64,000 nt of DNA, from contig JBBPIJ010000014.1 in NCBI GenBank assembly GCA_038040395.1, forward strand, positions 1 to 64,000. Direction: 5' to 3'. The DNA comes from VAXT01 sp038040395. GTDB lineage: Bacteria; Actinomycetota; Thermoleophilia; Gaiellales; Gaiellaceae. The notes under the pieces were generated by a model, which saw only the letters and a program-made list of their open reading frames with translations, searched no databases and was not told where the DNA came from. Within the stretch, counting starts at the first letter, position 1. Every line of letters begins with the position of its first letter. Of the stretch, positions 1-8,038 are shown one piece after another. The position numbers were made by a program, and so were the translations under genes.

Positions 1-1
1 C

Positions 2-1792
2 AATGTCACGAAGCTCGTCAGGCAAGGGGGCCGGGTCAGCCTCGCCCTGACGGCTCCCAGCCCCAGCGGGCTGAGCCTGCGGAGCCGCGAGTCAGCTGAG
101 ACCTCCCCCCGTCTCGTCGTCAAGACCGGCCCTCTCGACCTCCAGCCCTCGTTCCCGATCCGCGCCGCCTTCTACTACCCCTGGTTCCCGGAGGCCTGGA
201 CGCAGCACGGGATCTACCCCTACACCCGCTACAACCCTTCGCTCGGCTTCTACAACTCCTCGGTTGAAGCGGTGATCCGGCGTCATGTTCAGGCGCTCGA
301 GTACGGCAAGCTGGACGTAGGAATCGTCTCGTGGTGGGGCAAAGGGTCGCGATCAGATATCCGCGTCCCGCTGATCCTCCGGGCGACGCCGGGCGTTTCC
401 TCCACGTTCCGCTGGACGCTCTACTACGAGCCGGAAGGGTCCAGAAACCCCAGTCTGTCGAAGGTCGCAAGCGACCTTCGGTATATCCGCCGCCGCTACG
501 GCCACGATCCCAGCTATCTGCGGATCCGAGGACGACCGGTAGTTGTGGTCTACAACGCAAACGACACCAACTGCGACGTCGCCAAGAAGTGGCGGGCGGC
601 GAACGCCGCCGTCAACGCCTACATCGTCCTCAAGGTCTTCCCGGGCTACAAGGCCTGCGCGAGCCAGCCTGCGAGCTGGCACCAGTACTCGCCCGCGGTT
701 GCCGCCGACAGCCAGTCCGGCTACTCGTACGCGATCAGCCCCGGCTTCTGGCTGGCCGACGCAGCCGAGCGCCTAGTGCGCGACCCCGCCCGTTGGAACC
801 AGAACGTGCGCGACATGGTCGCCTCGAACGCGCCCTGGCAGCTCGTGACGACCTTCAACGAGTGGGGCGAGGGCACCTCGGTCGAATCGGCGAGCGAGTG
901 GCAGTCCGGCTCCGGCTTCGGGACCTACCTCGACGCGCTGCACAACGACGGCGGCGGGCCGCCTCCTCCGCTTCCTCCGCCTCCTCCGGGACCCGACTTT
1001 GTCCTCGTCGGTGCCGGCGACATCGCAAGGTGCGCCAGCTCAGGCGACGAGGCGACGGCCGCGCTCCTCGATGCGATCCCCGGCATCGTCTACACGACCG
1101 GCGACAACGCGTACGAGTCCGGGACAGCGGCCGAGTTCGCAAATTGCTACCACCCGAACTGGGGACGGCACAAGGTCCGCACGCGTCCCTCGGTTGGAAA
1201 CCACGAGTACCTGACGGCCGGCGCCGCTGGGTACTACGGGTACTTCGGCCAAGCGGCGGGCGACCCGACCCGCGGCTACTACAGCTACGACCTAGGCGAA
1301 TGGCACATTGTCGTCCTCAACGCCGAGTGCTCAAGAGTCGGCGGCTGCAACGCCAACTCTCCGCAGGAGCAGTGGCTCCGTACCGATCTCGCGACTCATC
1401 CCGCCGCGTGTACGCTCGCGTACTGGCACCAGCCGCGGTTCAGCTCGGGCCAGTACTCGAACGACCCGGCGTACGTGCCGTTCTGGCAGGCGCTCTACAA
1501 CGCCAATGCCGAGCTTGTCCTCAATGGGCACGATCACAACTACCAGCGATACGCGCCGCAGACGCCGGCCGGCGCCCGCAACAACCTCCGCGGGATCCGC
1601 GAGATCGTGGTCGGCACTGGCGGACGGAACTACTACCCCGTCGACCCGGGGCCGGTACCGAACCGCGAGGTCGCCAACGGAACCACTTTCGGGGTGCTCA
1701 AGCTGACGCTGCACCCAACGAGCTACGACTGGCAGTTTGTACCGGTCCCGGGCGGGACGTTCTCCGATTCGGGCTCGACTGCCTGCCACTGA
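2..1792 (+). CDS. GH99-like glycosidase fused to a purple-acid-phosphatase-like metallophosphoesterase (5' truncated)
   Basis: The reading frame is open from the window edge to TGA at 1790-1792, so the N-terminus is missing. The first ~40 residues look like the end of a DNRLRE-type domain (SLALTAPSPSGLSLRSRES). A GH99/WbsX-like (endo-mannosidase-like) domain follows, from about RAAFYYPWFPEAW to TTFNEWGEGTS. A short proline linker (about 957-990) leads to a calcineurin-like phosphoesterase with GAGDIA, TTGDN, GNHEY, HQPRFSSG and NGHDHNYQRYAPQ, the expected metal and phosphate ligands. Secretion is likely from the company it keeps, but the signal peptide lies outside the window. Known families suggest phosphoester and mannoside-type substrates; the real substrate is unknown. 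It converges on the regulator gene ending at 1820. Confidence 0.85.
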   Translation, partial: NVTKLVRQGGRVSLALTAPSPSGLSLRSRESAETSPRLVVKTGPLDLQPSFPIRAAFYYPWFPEAWTQHGIYPYTRYNPSLGFYNSSVEAVIRRHVQALEYGKLDVGIVSWWGKGSRSDIRVPLILRATPGVSSTFRWTLYYEPEGSRNPSLSKVASDLRYIRRRYGHDPSYLRIRGRPVVVVYNANDTNCDVAKKWRAANAAVNAYIVLKVFPGYKACASQPASWHQYSPAVAADSQSGYSYAISPGFWLADAAERLVRDPARWNQNVRDMVASNAPWQLVTTFNEWGEGTSVESASEWQSGSGFGTYLDALHNDGGGPPPPLPPPPPGPDFVLVGAGDIARCASSGDEATAALLDAIPGIVYTTGDNAYESGTAAEFANCYHPNWGRHKVRTRPSVGNHEYLTAGAAGYYGYFGQAAGDPTRGYYSYDLGEWHIVVLNAECSRVGGCNANSPQEQWLRTDLATHPAACTLAYWHQPRFSSGQYSNDPAYVPFWQALYNANAELVLNGHDHNYQRYAPQTPAGARNNLRGIREIVVGTGGRNYYPVDPGPVPNREVANGTTFGVLKLTLHPTSYDWQFVPVPGGTFSDSGSTACH

Positions 1793-1819
1793 CCGGGCAT
1801 CGGGGCCCCGGCGGGACGG

Positions 1820-2518
1820 TCAGCGCGCCGCCTCTCCTTCCAGGCGCGTTCCGGCTCGGTCCGCCCCCAAAACCTCGAGGTAGAGCTGTCCGGCGGCCTG
1901 CCTCGAGGAGACGTCGAGCTTCTGGAGGATGTTCTGAACATGACGTTTGACGGTGAGCTCCGAGATAGACAACGCGGTAGCGATCTCCTTGTTGCGCAAG
2001 CCTCTCGTGACGAAGGCGATCACCTCGCGCTCGCGATCGGAGAGGAGCGCCGCTCGGTCTCGGACGGACTCGCTTTCATCGAGCGCGTGAATGCCCTCGA
2101 TGAGAGCCGTCGCGAGGTCGCGCGAGATCAGCGCCTCCCCCTCAGAGGCGCCGCGCAAGGCCCGAACTAGCGCGTGAGGCGAGATGTCCTTGCTCAGATA
2201 GCCGCTACCCCCCGCGCGGATCACCTCGAGGATCTGGCGCTGAGAGGGATGAAAACCCCAGACCACGACCTCCGAGGTGCAGCGCTGCCGGACCCGCGAG
2301 ACCGCGATTGTGGCGCCGAACGGCGGCAGGTCTGCGTCGAGAAGGATGATCGTCGGACAAGGGGGTTCGACTGCGCGCAGTAGTTCGGTGAGGTCACCGG
2401 CCTCGGCGACCTGAAAACCCGACTCGGACGCCAAGATGCTGCGTACCCCGGACCTGAACATCGCGTTCGCATCTGCGATCAGTACACGTGTCGGAGTGAT
2501 GGCCGCAGTCTTCAACAC
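1820..2518 (-). CDS. LuxR/NarL-family response regulator
   Basis: The N-terminal receiver domain has RVLIADANAMFRSG (acidic pocket), the phospho-acceptor region LLDADLPP and the conserved lysine in YLSKDIS. The C-terminal LuxR helix-turn-helix is LSDREREVIAF with LTVKRHVQNILQKL. It is a clear paralogue of the regulator at 20455-21138, with the same motifs and the same LSxREREV and TVKRHVQNI core. The two bracket the phosphoesterase/glycosyltransferase block. No histidine kinase is nearby, so both are orphan regulators here. The start is uncertain: GTG at 2518 puts 16 residues before RVLIAD, while a TTG at 2569 would add 17 more; neither has a good Shine-Dalgarno sequence. Confidence 0.85.
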   Translation of the reverse strand: MLKTAAITPTRVLIADANAMFRSGVRSILASESGFQVAEAGDLTELLRAVEPPCPTIILLDADLPPFGATIAVSRVRQRCTSEVVVWGFHPSQRQILEVIRAGGSGYLSKDISPHALVRALRGASEGEALISRDLATALIEGIHALDESESVRDRAALLSDREREVIAFVTRGLRNKEIATALSISELTVKRHVQNILQKLDVSSRQAAGQLYLEVLGADRAGTRLEGEAAR

Positions 2519-2632
2519 TAGGGTGAGTTTGGGAGACCCGTGCGAGCCGTGGGCGTAGGGAAGCCGCAAGCGTTGGAAAGGTGACTTGTTCCGAGTAGCT
2601 GCAAGACTCTGTCACCGTACAACCATCACCTG

Positions 2633-2641
2633 TTTTCCACA
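2633..2641 (+). promoter_or_regulatory. TTTTCCACA motif upstream of the LuxR-type gene
   Basis: TTTTCCACA lies about 115 bp upstream of the regulator start. Its reverse complement TGTGGAAAA also occurs in the cluster upstream of the paralogous regulator (21395-21403). It also fits the loose DnaA-box consensus. Its role is inferred only from being shared by the two paralogues. Confidence 0.25.
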
Positions 2642-2657
2642 AGCGACGCCCAGCCGA

Positions 2658-2673
2658 GGACTCGCGCGAGTCC
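2658..2673. promoter_or_regulatory. 16-bp perfect palindrome between gene end and regulator
   Basis: GGACTCGCGCGAGTCC is a perfect palindrome 17 bp past the stop of the 2690-5129 gene and about 140 bp before the next regulator. No T-run follows. It could be a protein-binding site or a weak transcript-end hairpin. Confidence 0.3.
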
Positions 2674-2689
2674 GCCATCCCAAAACCGT

Positions 2690-5129
2690 CTAGGGGGGCT
2701 GGATGAGGTTCGTCTTGTTTGACCGGGCGGCGGTCGATCCGGCAGCGCTTGTGCCCGTCACGACGGCGCGCAGCCGGAATCCGACTTCGGCGGGTCCGGG
2801 CGTGTATGTCGAGCCCGTCGCGCCCGGGATGTCGGTGCAGCTGTCCGCACCGACATCGGCGCAGCTCCGCCACTGATAGGCGTAAGTGAGCGGAGGCGAG
2901 CCGACCCACGTTCCAGGTGTAACCGTGAGCGGGCGACCCTGTCTGGGGCTGCCGCTGACTGTGGGGGAAACAGTGTTCGCCGGATCGGGCTGGCCATGGC
3001 AGGCTCCGGACCCGATGTCGGTGAAGACCGCGCCTGGCTCATGGACGAAACTCCACTCGAAGCCCGCAGGTCGGAGGACGACCTTTAGGACGCCGAGTGT
3101 GTCGTTGGCCCGGACCTCGCTGTTCGGCTCGGGCGGGCCGAACGGGTAGCCGCCACCCTTGCCACCCGTCCCGACGACGACCTCGCGCAGGCCGAAAGCC
3201 GGATCTACAACCCCCGTCGCCGTCTGCGGCGCAAAGCGCTCGTAGTTGTGCTCGTGCCCGCTCATCGCGATGTCTGCCCCTCCGTGGTAAAGCGCCTGCC
3301 AGATCGACTCCATCCGCGGGGTGCCGCCGTGCTCTGTCCCCGAGCTGAAGCGTGGGTGATGCCAGACCGCCGCCGTGCACGCGGCCGAATGCGCGGCGAG
3401 GTCCGCCCGGAGCCACGTCTCCTGAAGCGAGCCGACGTCACAGCCGCCGATCTGTGAGCAACTGCTGTTGATTACGACGAAATGCCATTCGCCGAGATCA
3501 AACGAGTAATAGCCCTTGTCACGATCGCCCGCAGGCCCTGCGAAGTTGCCGACGCCGTTCATGTAGTCGAAGTAGCCCTGGGCACCGCCCGCCGGGTCCT
3601 CGTACTCGTGGTTGCCCACGGCCGGGTGGGTCCGCACCTTGTGTCGCCCCCACGAGGGCTCGTAGCAGTTCATGAACTCGCTGAAAGTGCCTTGGTCGTA
3701 CACGTTGTCGCCGAGCGTGACGACCGTGCCGTCGATGTCGTCGAGAAGGGCGCTCGTAATCTCGTCTCCAAGGAGATTGCAGTCGGCGATGTCGCCGGCG
3801 GCCGCGATCACGGGGTCGACGCGTACGGTGACCGACCCACTATTCGAGTCGGCAGCGCCGTCGTTAGCGTTGAAGGTGAACGCGTCCGGCCCTACGTAGG
3901 CTTCCGCCGGCGTGTAGACGAAGTCGGGGCCAGAGACCGTCACCGAGCCGTGCGAGGGGGCCGAGACGACCGCGTAGACGAGGGTGTCGCCGTCGATGTC
4001 CGAGCAGTCGACCGTGACCGCCCGCGCCGTGCCTTGCGGCGTTGACTCATTGAGGTCGGCGCAGACGGGCGGGTCGTTGACGGGCGTGATCGTGACCGCG
4101 ACCGTCGNNNNNNNNNNNNNNNNNNNNNNNNNNNNNNNNNNNNNNNNNNNNNNNNNNNNNNNNNNNNNNNNNNNNNNNNNNNNNNNNNNNNNNNNNNNNN
4201 NNNNNNNTCGTCTGGCCGGCCTCATCCTCGGCCGTGGTCAGCGTCAGGTCGGCGCAGACGGGCGGGTCGTTGACGGGCGTGATCGTGACCGCGACCGTCG
4301 CCGGGGCGCTTGCGGCGGAGCCGTCGCGGGCGCGGTAGGTGAAGCTGTCGGCGCCGTTGGCGTTCGCGTTCGGCTGGTAGCGCAGGTGCCCGTCGACGAC
4401 CGAGGCAGTGCCCCTCGTGCCCTGGCTTGCGATCTCGAAGCTGAGCGGGTCGCCCTCCAGGTCGCTGCAGTCAGGGCTCGTCTGGCCGGCCTCATCCTCG
4501 GCCGTGGTCAGCGTCAGGTCGGCGCAGACGGGGTTCAGCTGCTGGGGGCCCGTTTCGATCAGGAGCCGCGGGCCCCTGCCCGACTCGCGGCTCGCGAATG
4601 CGCCTGCCCGCGTACCGAATGAGGTCAGCGCAAGACTCAAGGTCCCGCCGCCTCTGACGGCCTTCGTGACGTCCACGGTCGCCCATTTGCCCGGCTTCGT
4701 CGCGCGTGCGGAGCGACCGACTCGGTCATTGAGACTCGGCGCGCTCCTGAACGTGATTGTTCGCTCCGTCCAGGGCGCACGCCCGACTGAGTGAACGCCG
4801 AATCCCGTCGCCGACGCGCGAACCGCGTACAGCCGCAGTGTCGCGCGGGTCACGTTGCCGGTCAGTGCGCGCAGGTTGAACCGAATGTACGTCCTGGCGG
4901 CGGGCGCGCCGCCGACGAGGAGCTTCCTCGCGGAACCGTAATTCCGCCTAGGCCCCCTCGGCGTCACGTACGCGTCGGCGACCGCGGCGAACGTCTGCGT
5001 TCGCCCGGAGCCCAACGCCGGGGCGCCGTGCAGCGCGGAGACGATGATGCCGAGCGTGACCGCGCCGACGAGCACTGCGGCGATCAGCCGTCCAGAGCGG
5101 AGCTTTCGCCCTATGAACGAGCTAGCCAA
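2690..5129 (-). CDS. Secreted DNRLRE / Ig-like repeat / metallophosphoesterase protein (interrupted by an assembly gap)
   Basis: Start TTG at 5129 overlaps the stop of the upstream gene by 8 bp, which implies translational coupling. An N-terminal hydrophobic segment (LIAAVLVGAVTLGIIVSALHG) is a signal peptide or anchor. Residues about 42-185 form a DNRLRE domain (ADAYVTPRGPRRNYGSARK). Tandem cadherin/VCBS-like Ig repeats of about 90 residues follow (VCADLTLTTAEDEAGQT; VAVTITPVNDPP). The N gap falls inside these repeats and the frame changes across it, so the true repeat number is unknown. After the gap are a further Ig-like repeat, a metallophosphoesterase (AAGDIADC, LGDNVYDQG, GNHEYE, HHPRFSSG, SGHEHNYER) and a C-terminal Ig-like domain. 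It is the last gene of a long co-directional block. The reaction is inferred as phosphomonoester hydrolysis outside the cell. Confidence 0.85.
4062..4530 (-). repeat. Tandem DNA repeat encoding cadherin-like modules
   Basis: The run starting tcgtctggccggcctcatcc at 4208 recurs at about 4477, a unit of ~270 bp (90 codons). The segment left of the N gap (4062-4107) matches the segment right of it (4253-4300). The gap is therefore probably an unresolved repeat. Confidence 0.8.
4108..4207. other. Assembly gap (100 N)
   Basis: Exactly 100 N between near-identical repeat copies. This is probably a placeholder of unknown true length, and it breaks the reading frame of the surrounding gene. Confidence 0.95.
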
Positions 5130-8031
5130 CGGTCACCACCAACTGCGGCGGCGCGACTCCCTCCTTCGAGGAGAAGTCCGCACCATTCTTCGAGGTCGAA
5201 GTCGTGCGGAGGCTCACCGCTCCGTCGCCAGTGACGAGCGGCGTGACGTCGACCTCGTACCAGGTGTTCCGCGCAACTGCGCCCAGTGAGCCGAGCACCG
5301 CCGCGTCCCCCGGAGGGGCGGTGTTCCACGTGACGGTCTGCTCGCTCCAGGACGTGTTGGCGACCCGGTGGAACGCCCCGCCGTAGTTCGAGGAGTCGAC
5401 GCACCACAGCCGGAGCCGCGCGCGGACGACCGTGCGACCGCCGATCCCCGAGACAGCGAACTTCAGAAGGAAGTGCTTCGTCGGGTTGTTGTCGACCTGG
5501 ACGGATGTTGCCGAGCCGAAGTTGGTGCCGGCGAGATCCGACTGCACGAACGTGTCTGCCGTCGGCGTGAACGTGAGCGTCTGGGGAGGAGTCTGTGTCG
5601 TCGCGGAGGCGGGGTCGCCCTGGGGCGACTCGTTGTCTGCCGCGTCGATCGCGCTCACCGTGTACGTATAGGTCGTCGAGTGCGCGACGGTCGTGTCGCT
5701 GTAGCTCGTCGGCGTCGCACCGACGGTCGTCAGCAGGNNNNNNNNNNNNNNNNNNNNNNNNNNNNNNNNNNNNNNNNNNNNNNNNNNNNNNNNNNNNNNN
5801 NNNNNNNNNNNNNNNNNNNNNNNNNNNNNNNNNNNNNCGGTGACGCCGACGTTGTCGGTCGAGCCCGTCCAGGCGAGGTCGATCCGCGTCGAGGAGACGG
5901 CGGTCGCGCTCAGCCCGCTGGGGGCGGTCGGCGGCTCCGTGTCCGGCGGAGGCGTCGTCGCCGAGGCGGGGTCGCTCTGGGGCGACTCGTTGTTCATCGC
6001 GTCGATCGCGCTCACCGTGTACGTGTAGGTCGTCGAGTCCGCGACGGTCGTGTCGCTGTAGCTCGTCGGCGTCGCACCGACGGTCGTCAGCAGGCTGCCG
6101 TCCCGGTAGATCCGGTAGCCGGTGACGCCGACGTTGTCGGTCGAGCCCGTCCAGGCGAGGTCGATCCGCGTCGATGAGTTCGCGGTCGCGCTCAGCCCGC
6201 TGGGCCTCGTCGGCGGTTCCGTATCGGGCGTCGGGCTGCCGGCCACTTGGAGGACGAGCTGCGGAGCGAGCCCTGCTGCGCCCTCCTTCGTTGCATAGTC
6301 CGCACCGTTGGTCGAGCTCGAGGTCATACGGAAGCTCACCGGGCCGTCGCCCGTGACGAGGGGCGACACGTTGAGCCCGTACCAATTTCCCACCGTCACC
6401 GAGCCAAGCGAGTCCACCGAGGTCGGCTCACCCGCGGGAGCGGTGTTCCAGGTCACCGACTGCTCGCTCCAGGACGAATGCGCGGCACGCCGGACGGCCC
6501 CGCCCATAGTCGACGGATCAACGCAGTGCAGGCGCAGGGTCGCGCTGACGACGGTGCGCCCGGGCCCGATCCCCGAGACGGCGAACTTCAGGAGCATGTT
6601 TGCTTCCGGGGACAGGTCCACTCCCATCGAACCCTGGGTGCCAAAACTCGCATTCGGAGAGCCGGACAGGATGTACGTATCGTCCACGGGCGCGAACGTG
6701 AGGACCTCGTCGGGAGGGCCGGTCGTGACGATCGCGGTGTTCGAGAAGGGCGACCGGTTGCCCGGCTGGTCGTACGCGCGGACTTGGTAGCTGTACGTCG
6801 TGTTCGGCTGGACCGTCAGGTCCGTGTAGCTCGCCGTAGACGACGTGCCGATCAGCGTGCCGCCGCGATAGATCTCGTAGCCGATGACGGCCACGTTGTC
6901 GGTCGAAGCCGTCCACGCGAGGTTGACGCGGCTCCCTCCGACCGCGGTCGCCGTGAGATTCGTGGGCGCGCTCGGCGGCTCGTTGTCGGGGATCGGCCCG
7001 TGACAGGCGCTGGTGCCCGAGTCGGTGAAAGCCGCGCCCGCCTCGGGTTGGAAGACCCAGTCGTAGCTGTTCTCGTGCAGCGTCAGCTTGAGCACTCCGA
7101 ACGTGCTGTCGTTTCGGACCTCGCTGTTCTGGGCCGTCGTCACGAACGAGGTGTGGTTTGCTCCGCCGCTGCCGACGACGAAGGAGCGGATGCCGCGCGC
7201 GTTGTCCAGAGCCCCGGTTGGCGTCTGCGGAGCGAAGCGCTCGTACGTGTGGTCGTGGCCCGCGAGGATGAGATCCGCTTCCTCGGCATAGAGCACGTTC
7301 CAGAAGCTCTGCGTGTTCGAGGAGGCTCGCCCGCCCGAGCTGAAGAGCGGGATGTGCCAGAAGGCGAGCGTGCACATGTTCTGGTGCGAGTCGAGATCCG
7401 CTTGGAGCCACTGGCCCTGCGGGCTCGAAGGGCTGCAGCCGCCTGCATCGCCGCAGCTGGAGTTGAGGGCAATCAGGTGCCACGTCCCCACGTCGAAGCT
7501 GTAATAACCCTGGCCCGGAGTCCCGGCCGCCGCCCCGTAATAGCGGAAGTGGCCGGCTGCGCCCGCGTTCGCGCTGTTGCAGTCCGTGCCGCCTGAGGTG
7601 AGGTACTCGTGGTTTCCGACCGCCGGGTGCGTGATCGACTTCACGCGGCCCCAGCTCAGGTCGTACGACTGGAGGAACGCGTTGTATCCGCCGCAGTAGT
7701 ACTGGTTGTCGCCGAGCGGGAGCACCGCGGCGAGCCCGGCGTTGAAGACGAGATCCGAGGTGTACCGCTGCCGGCAGTTCTCTGAAGTGCCGTTGCCGGC
7801 GTTGAAGTTCGAGTTCGTCGGATCACAGGCGATGTCGCCGACCGCCGCGATCACCGGGTCACCGACGGCGTTCGCCACGTGAGCGCCGTCCCGGTTGCTG
7901 CCCGCGAGGCTCCAGGTGAATGCGGCGATCAGCACAGCGCAGAACACCCACCGGGCCCCCGAGACGGGGCGGGAGCTTCGCCCGAGTGTCGATTCCCGTG
8001 CTTTGAGCGGTCGTGTGGGCGGCATCATCAC
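5122..8031 (-). CDS. Secreted metallophosphoesterase with FN3 and DNRLRE modules
   Basis: About 969 residues including an N gap. A signal peptide (WVFCAVLIAAFTWSLAG, residues ~28-44) is followed by a purple-acid-phosphatase-like domain (~58-350) with AAVGDIACD, LPLGDNQYY, GNHEYLTSGG, HIPLFSSGG and AGHDHTYERFAPQ. Then come FN3 (~355-440), DNRLRE (~445-600), two FN3 modules (~610-795, the second cut by the gap) and a C-terminal DNRLRE (~800-969). Nearly identical FN3 DNA occurs in the upstream gene, suggesting module exchange. It starts 7 bp after the previous stop and overlaps the next start by 8 bp. The role is probably extracellular phosphate release or surface display; the substrate is unknown. 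Confidence 0.87.
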   Translation of the reverse strand: MMMPPTRPLKARESTLGRSSRPVSGARWVFCAVLIAAFTWSLAGSNRDGAHVANAVGDPVIAAVGDIACDPTNSNFNAGNGTSENCRQRYTSDLVFNAGLAAVLPLGDNQYYCGGYNAFLQSYDLSWGRVKSITHPAVGNHEYLTSGGTDCNSANAGAAGHFRYYGAAAGTPGQGYYSFDVGTWHLIALNSSCGDAGGCSPSSPQGQWLQADLDSHQNMCTLAFWHIPLFSSGGRASSNTQSFWNVLYAEEADLILAGHDHTYERFAPQTPTGALDNARGIRSFVVGSGGANHTSFVTTAQNSEVRNDSTFGVLKLTLHENSYDWVFQPEAGAAFTDSGTSACHGPIPDNEPPSAPTNLTATAVGGSRVNLAWTASTDNVAVIGYEIYRGGTLIGTSSTASYTDLTVQPNTTYSYQVRAYDQPGNRSPFSNTAIVTTGPPDEVLTFAPVDDTYILSGSPNASFGTQGSMGVDLSPEANMLLKFAVSGIGPGRTVVSATLRLHCVDPSTMGGAVRRAAHSSWSEQSVTWNTAPAGEPTSVDSLGSVTVGNWYGLNVSPLVTGDGPVSFRMTSSSTNGADYATKEGAAGLAPQLVLQVAGSPTPDTEPPTRPSGLSATANSSTRIDLAWTGSTDNVGVTGYRIYRDGSLLTTVGATPTSYSDTTVADSTTYTYTVSAIDAMNNESPQSDPASATTPPPDTEPPTAPSGLSATAVSSTRIDLAWTGSTDNVGVTXXXXXXXXXXXXXXXXXXXXXXXXXXXXXXXXXXLLTTVGATPTSYSDTTVAHSTTYTYTVSAIDAADNESPQGDPASATTQTPPQTLTFTPTADTFVQSDLAGTNFGSATSVQVDNNPTKHFLLKFAVSGIGGRTVVRARLRLWCVDSSNYGGAFHRVANTSWSEQTVTWNTAPPGDAAVLGSLGAVARNTWYEVDVTPLVTGDGAVSLRTTSTSKNGADFSSKEGVAPPQLVVTVG
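5590..6180 (-). repeat. Near-identical FN3-encoding cassettes
   Basis: Two FN3 modules of ~260 bp share long identical stretches (for example ccggtgacgccgacgttgtc). The gap at 5738-5837 lies in the left one. Very similar cassettes recur at 8600-9130 in the neighbouring gene. Confidence 0.8.
5738..5837. other. Assembly gap (100 N)
   Basis: 100 N inside an FN3 repeat; the number of FN3 modules in the surrounding gene may be underestimated. Confidence 0.95.
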
Positions 8032-8038
8032 GTTCTCC

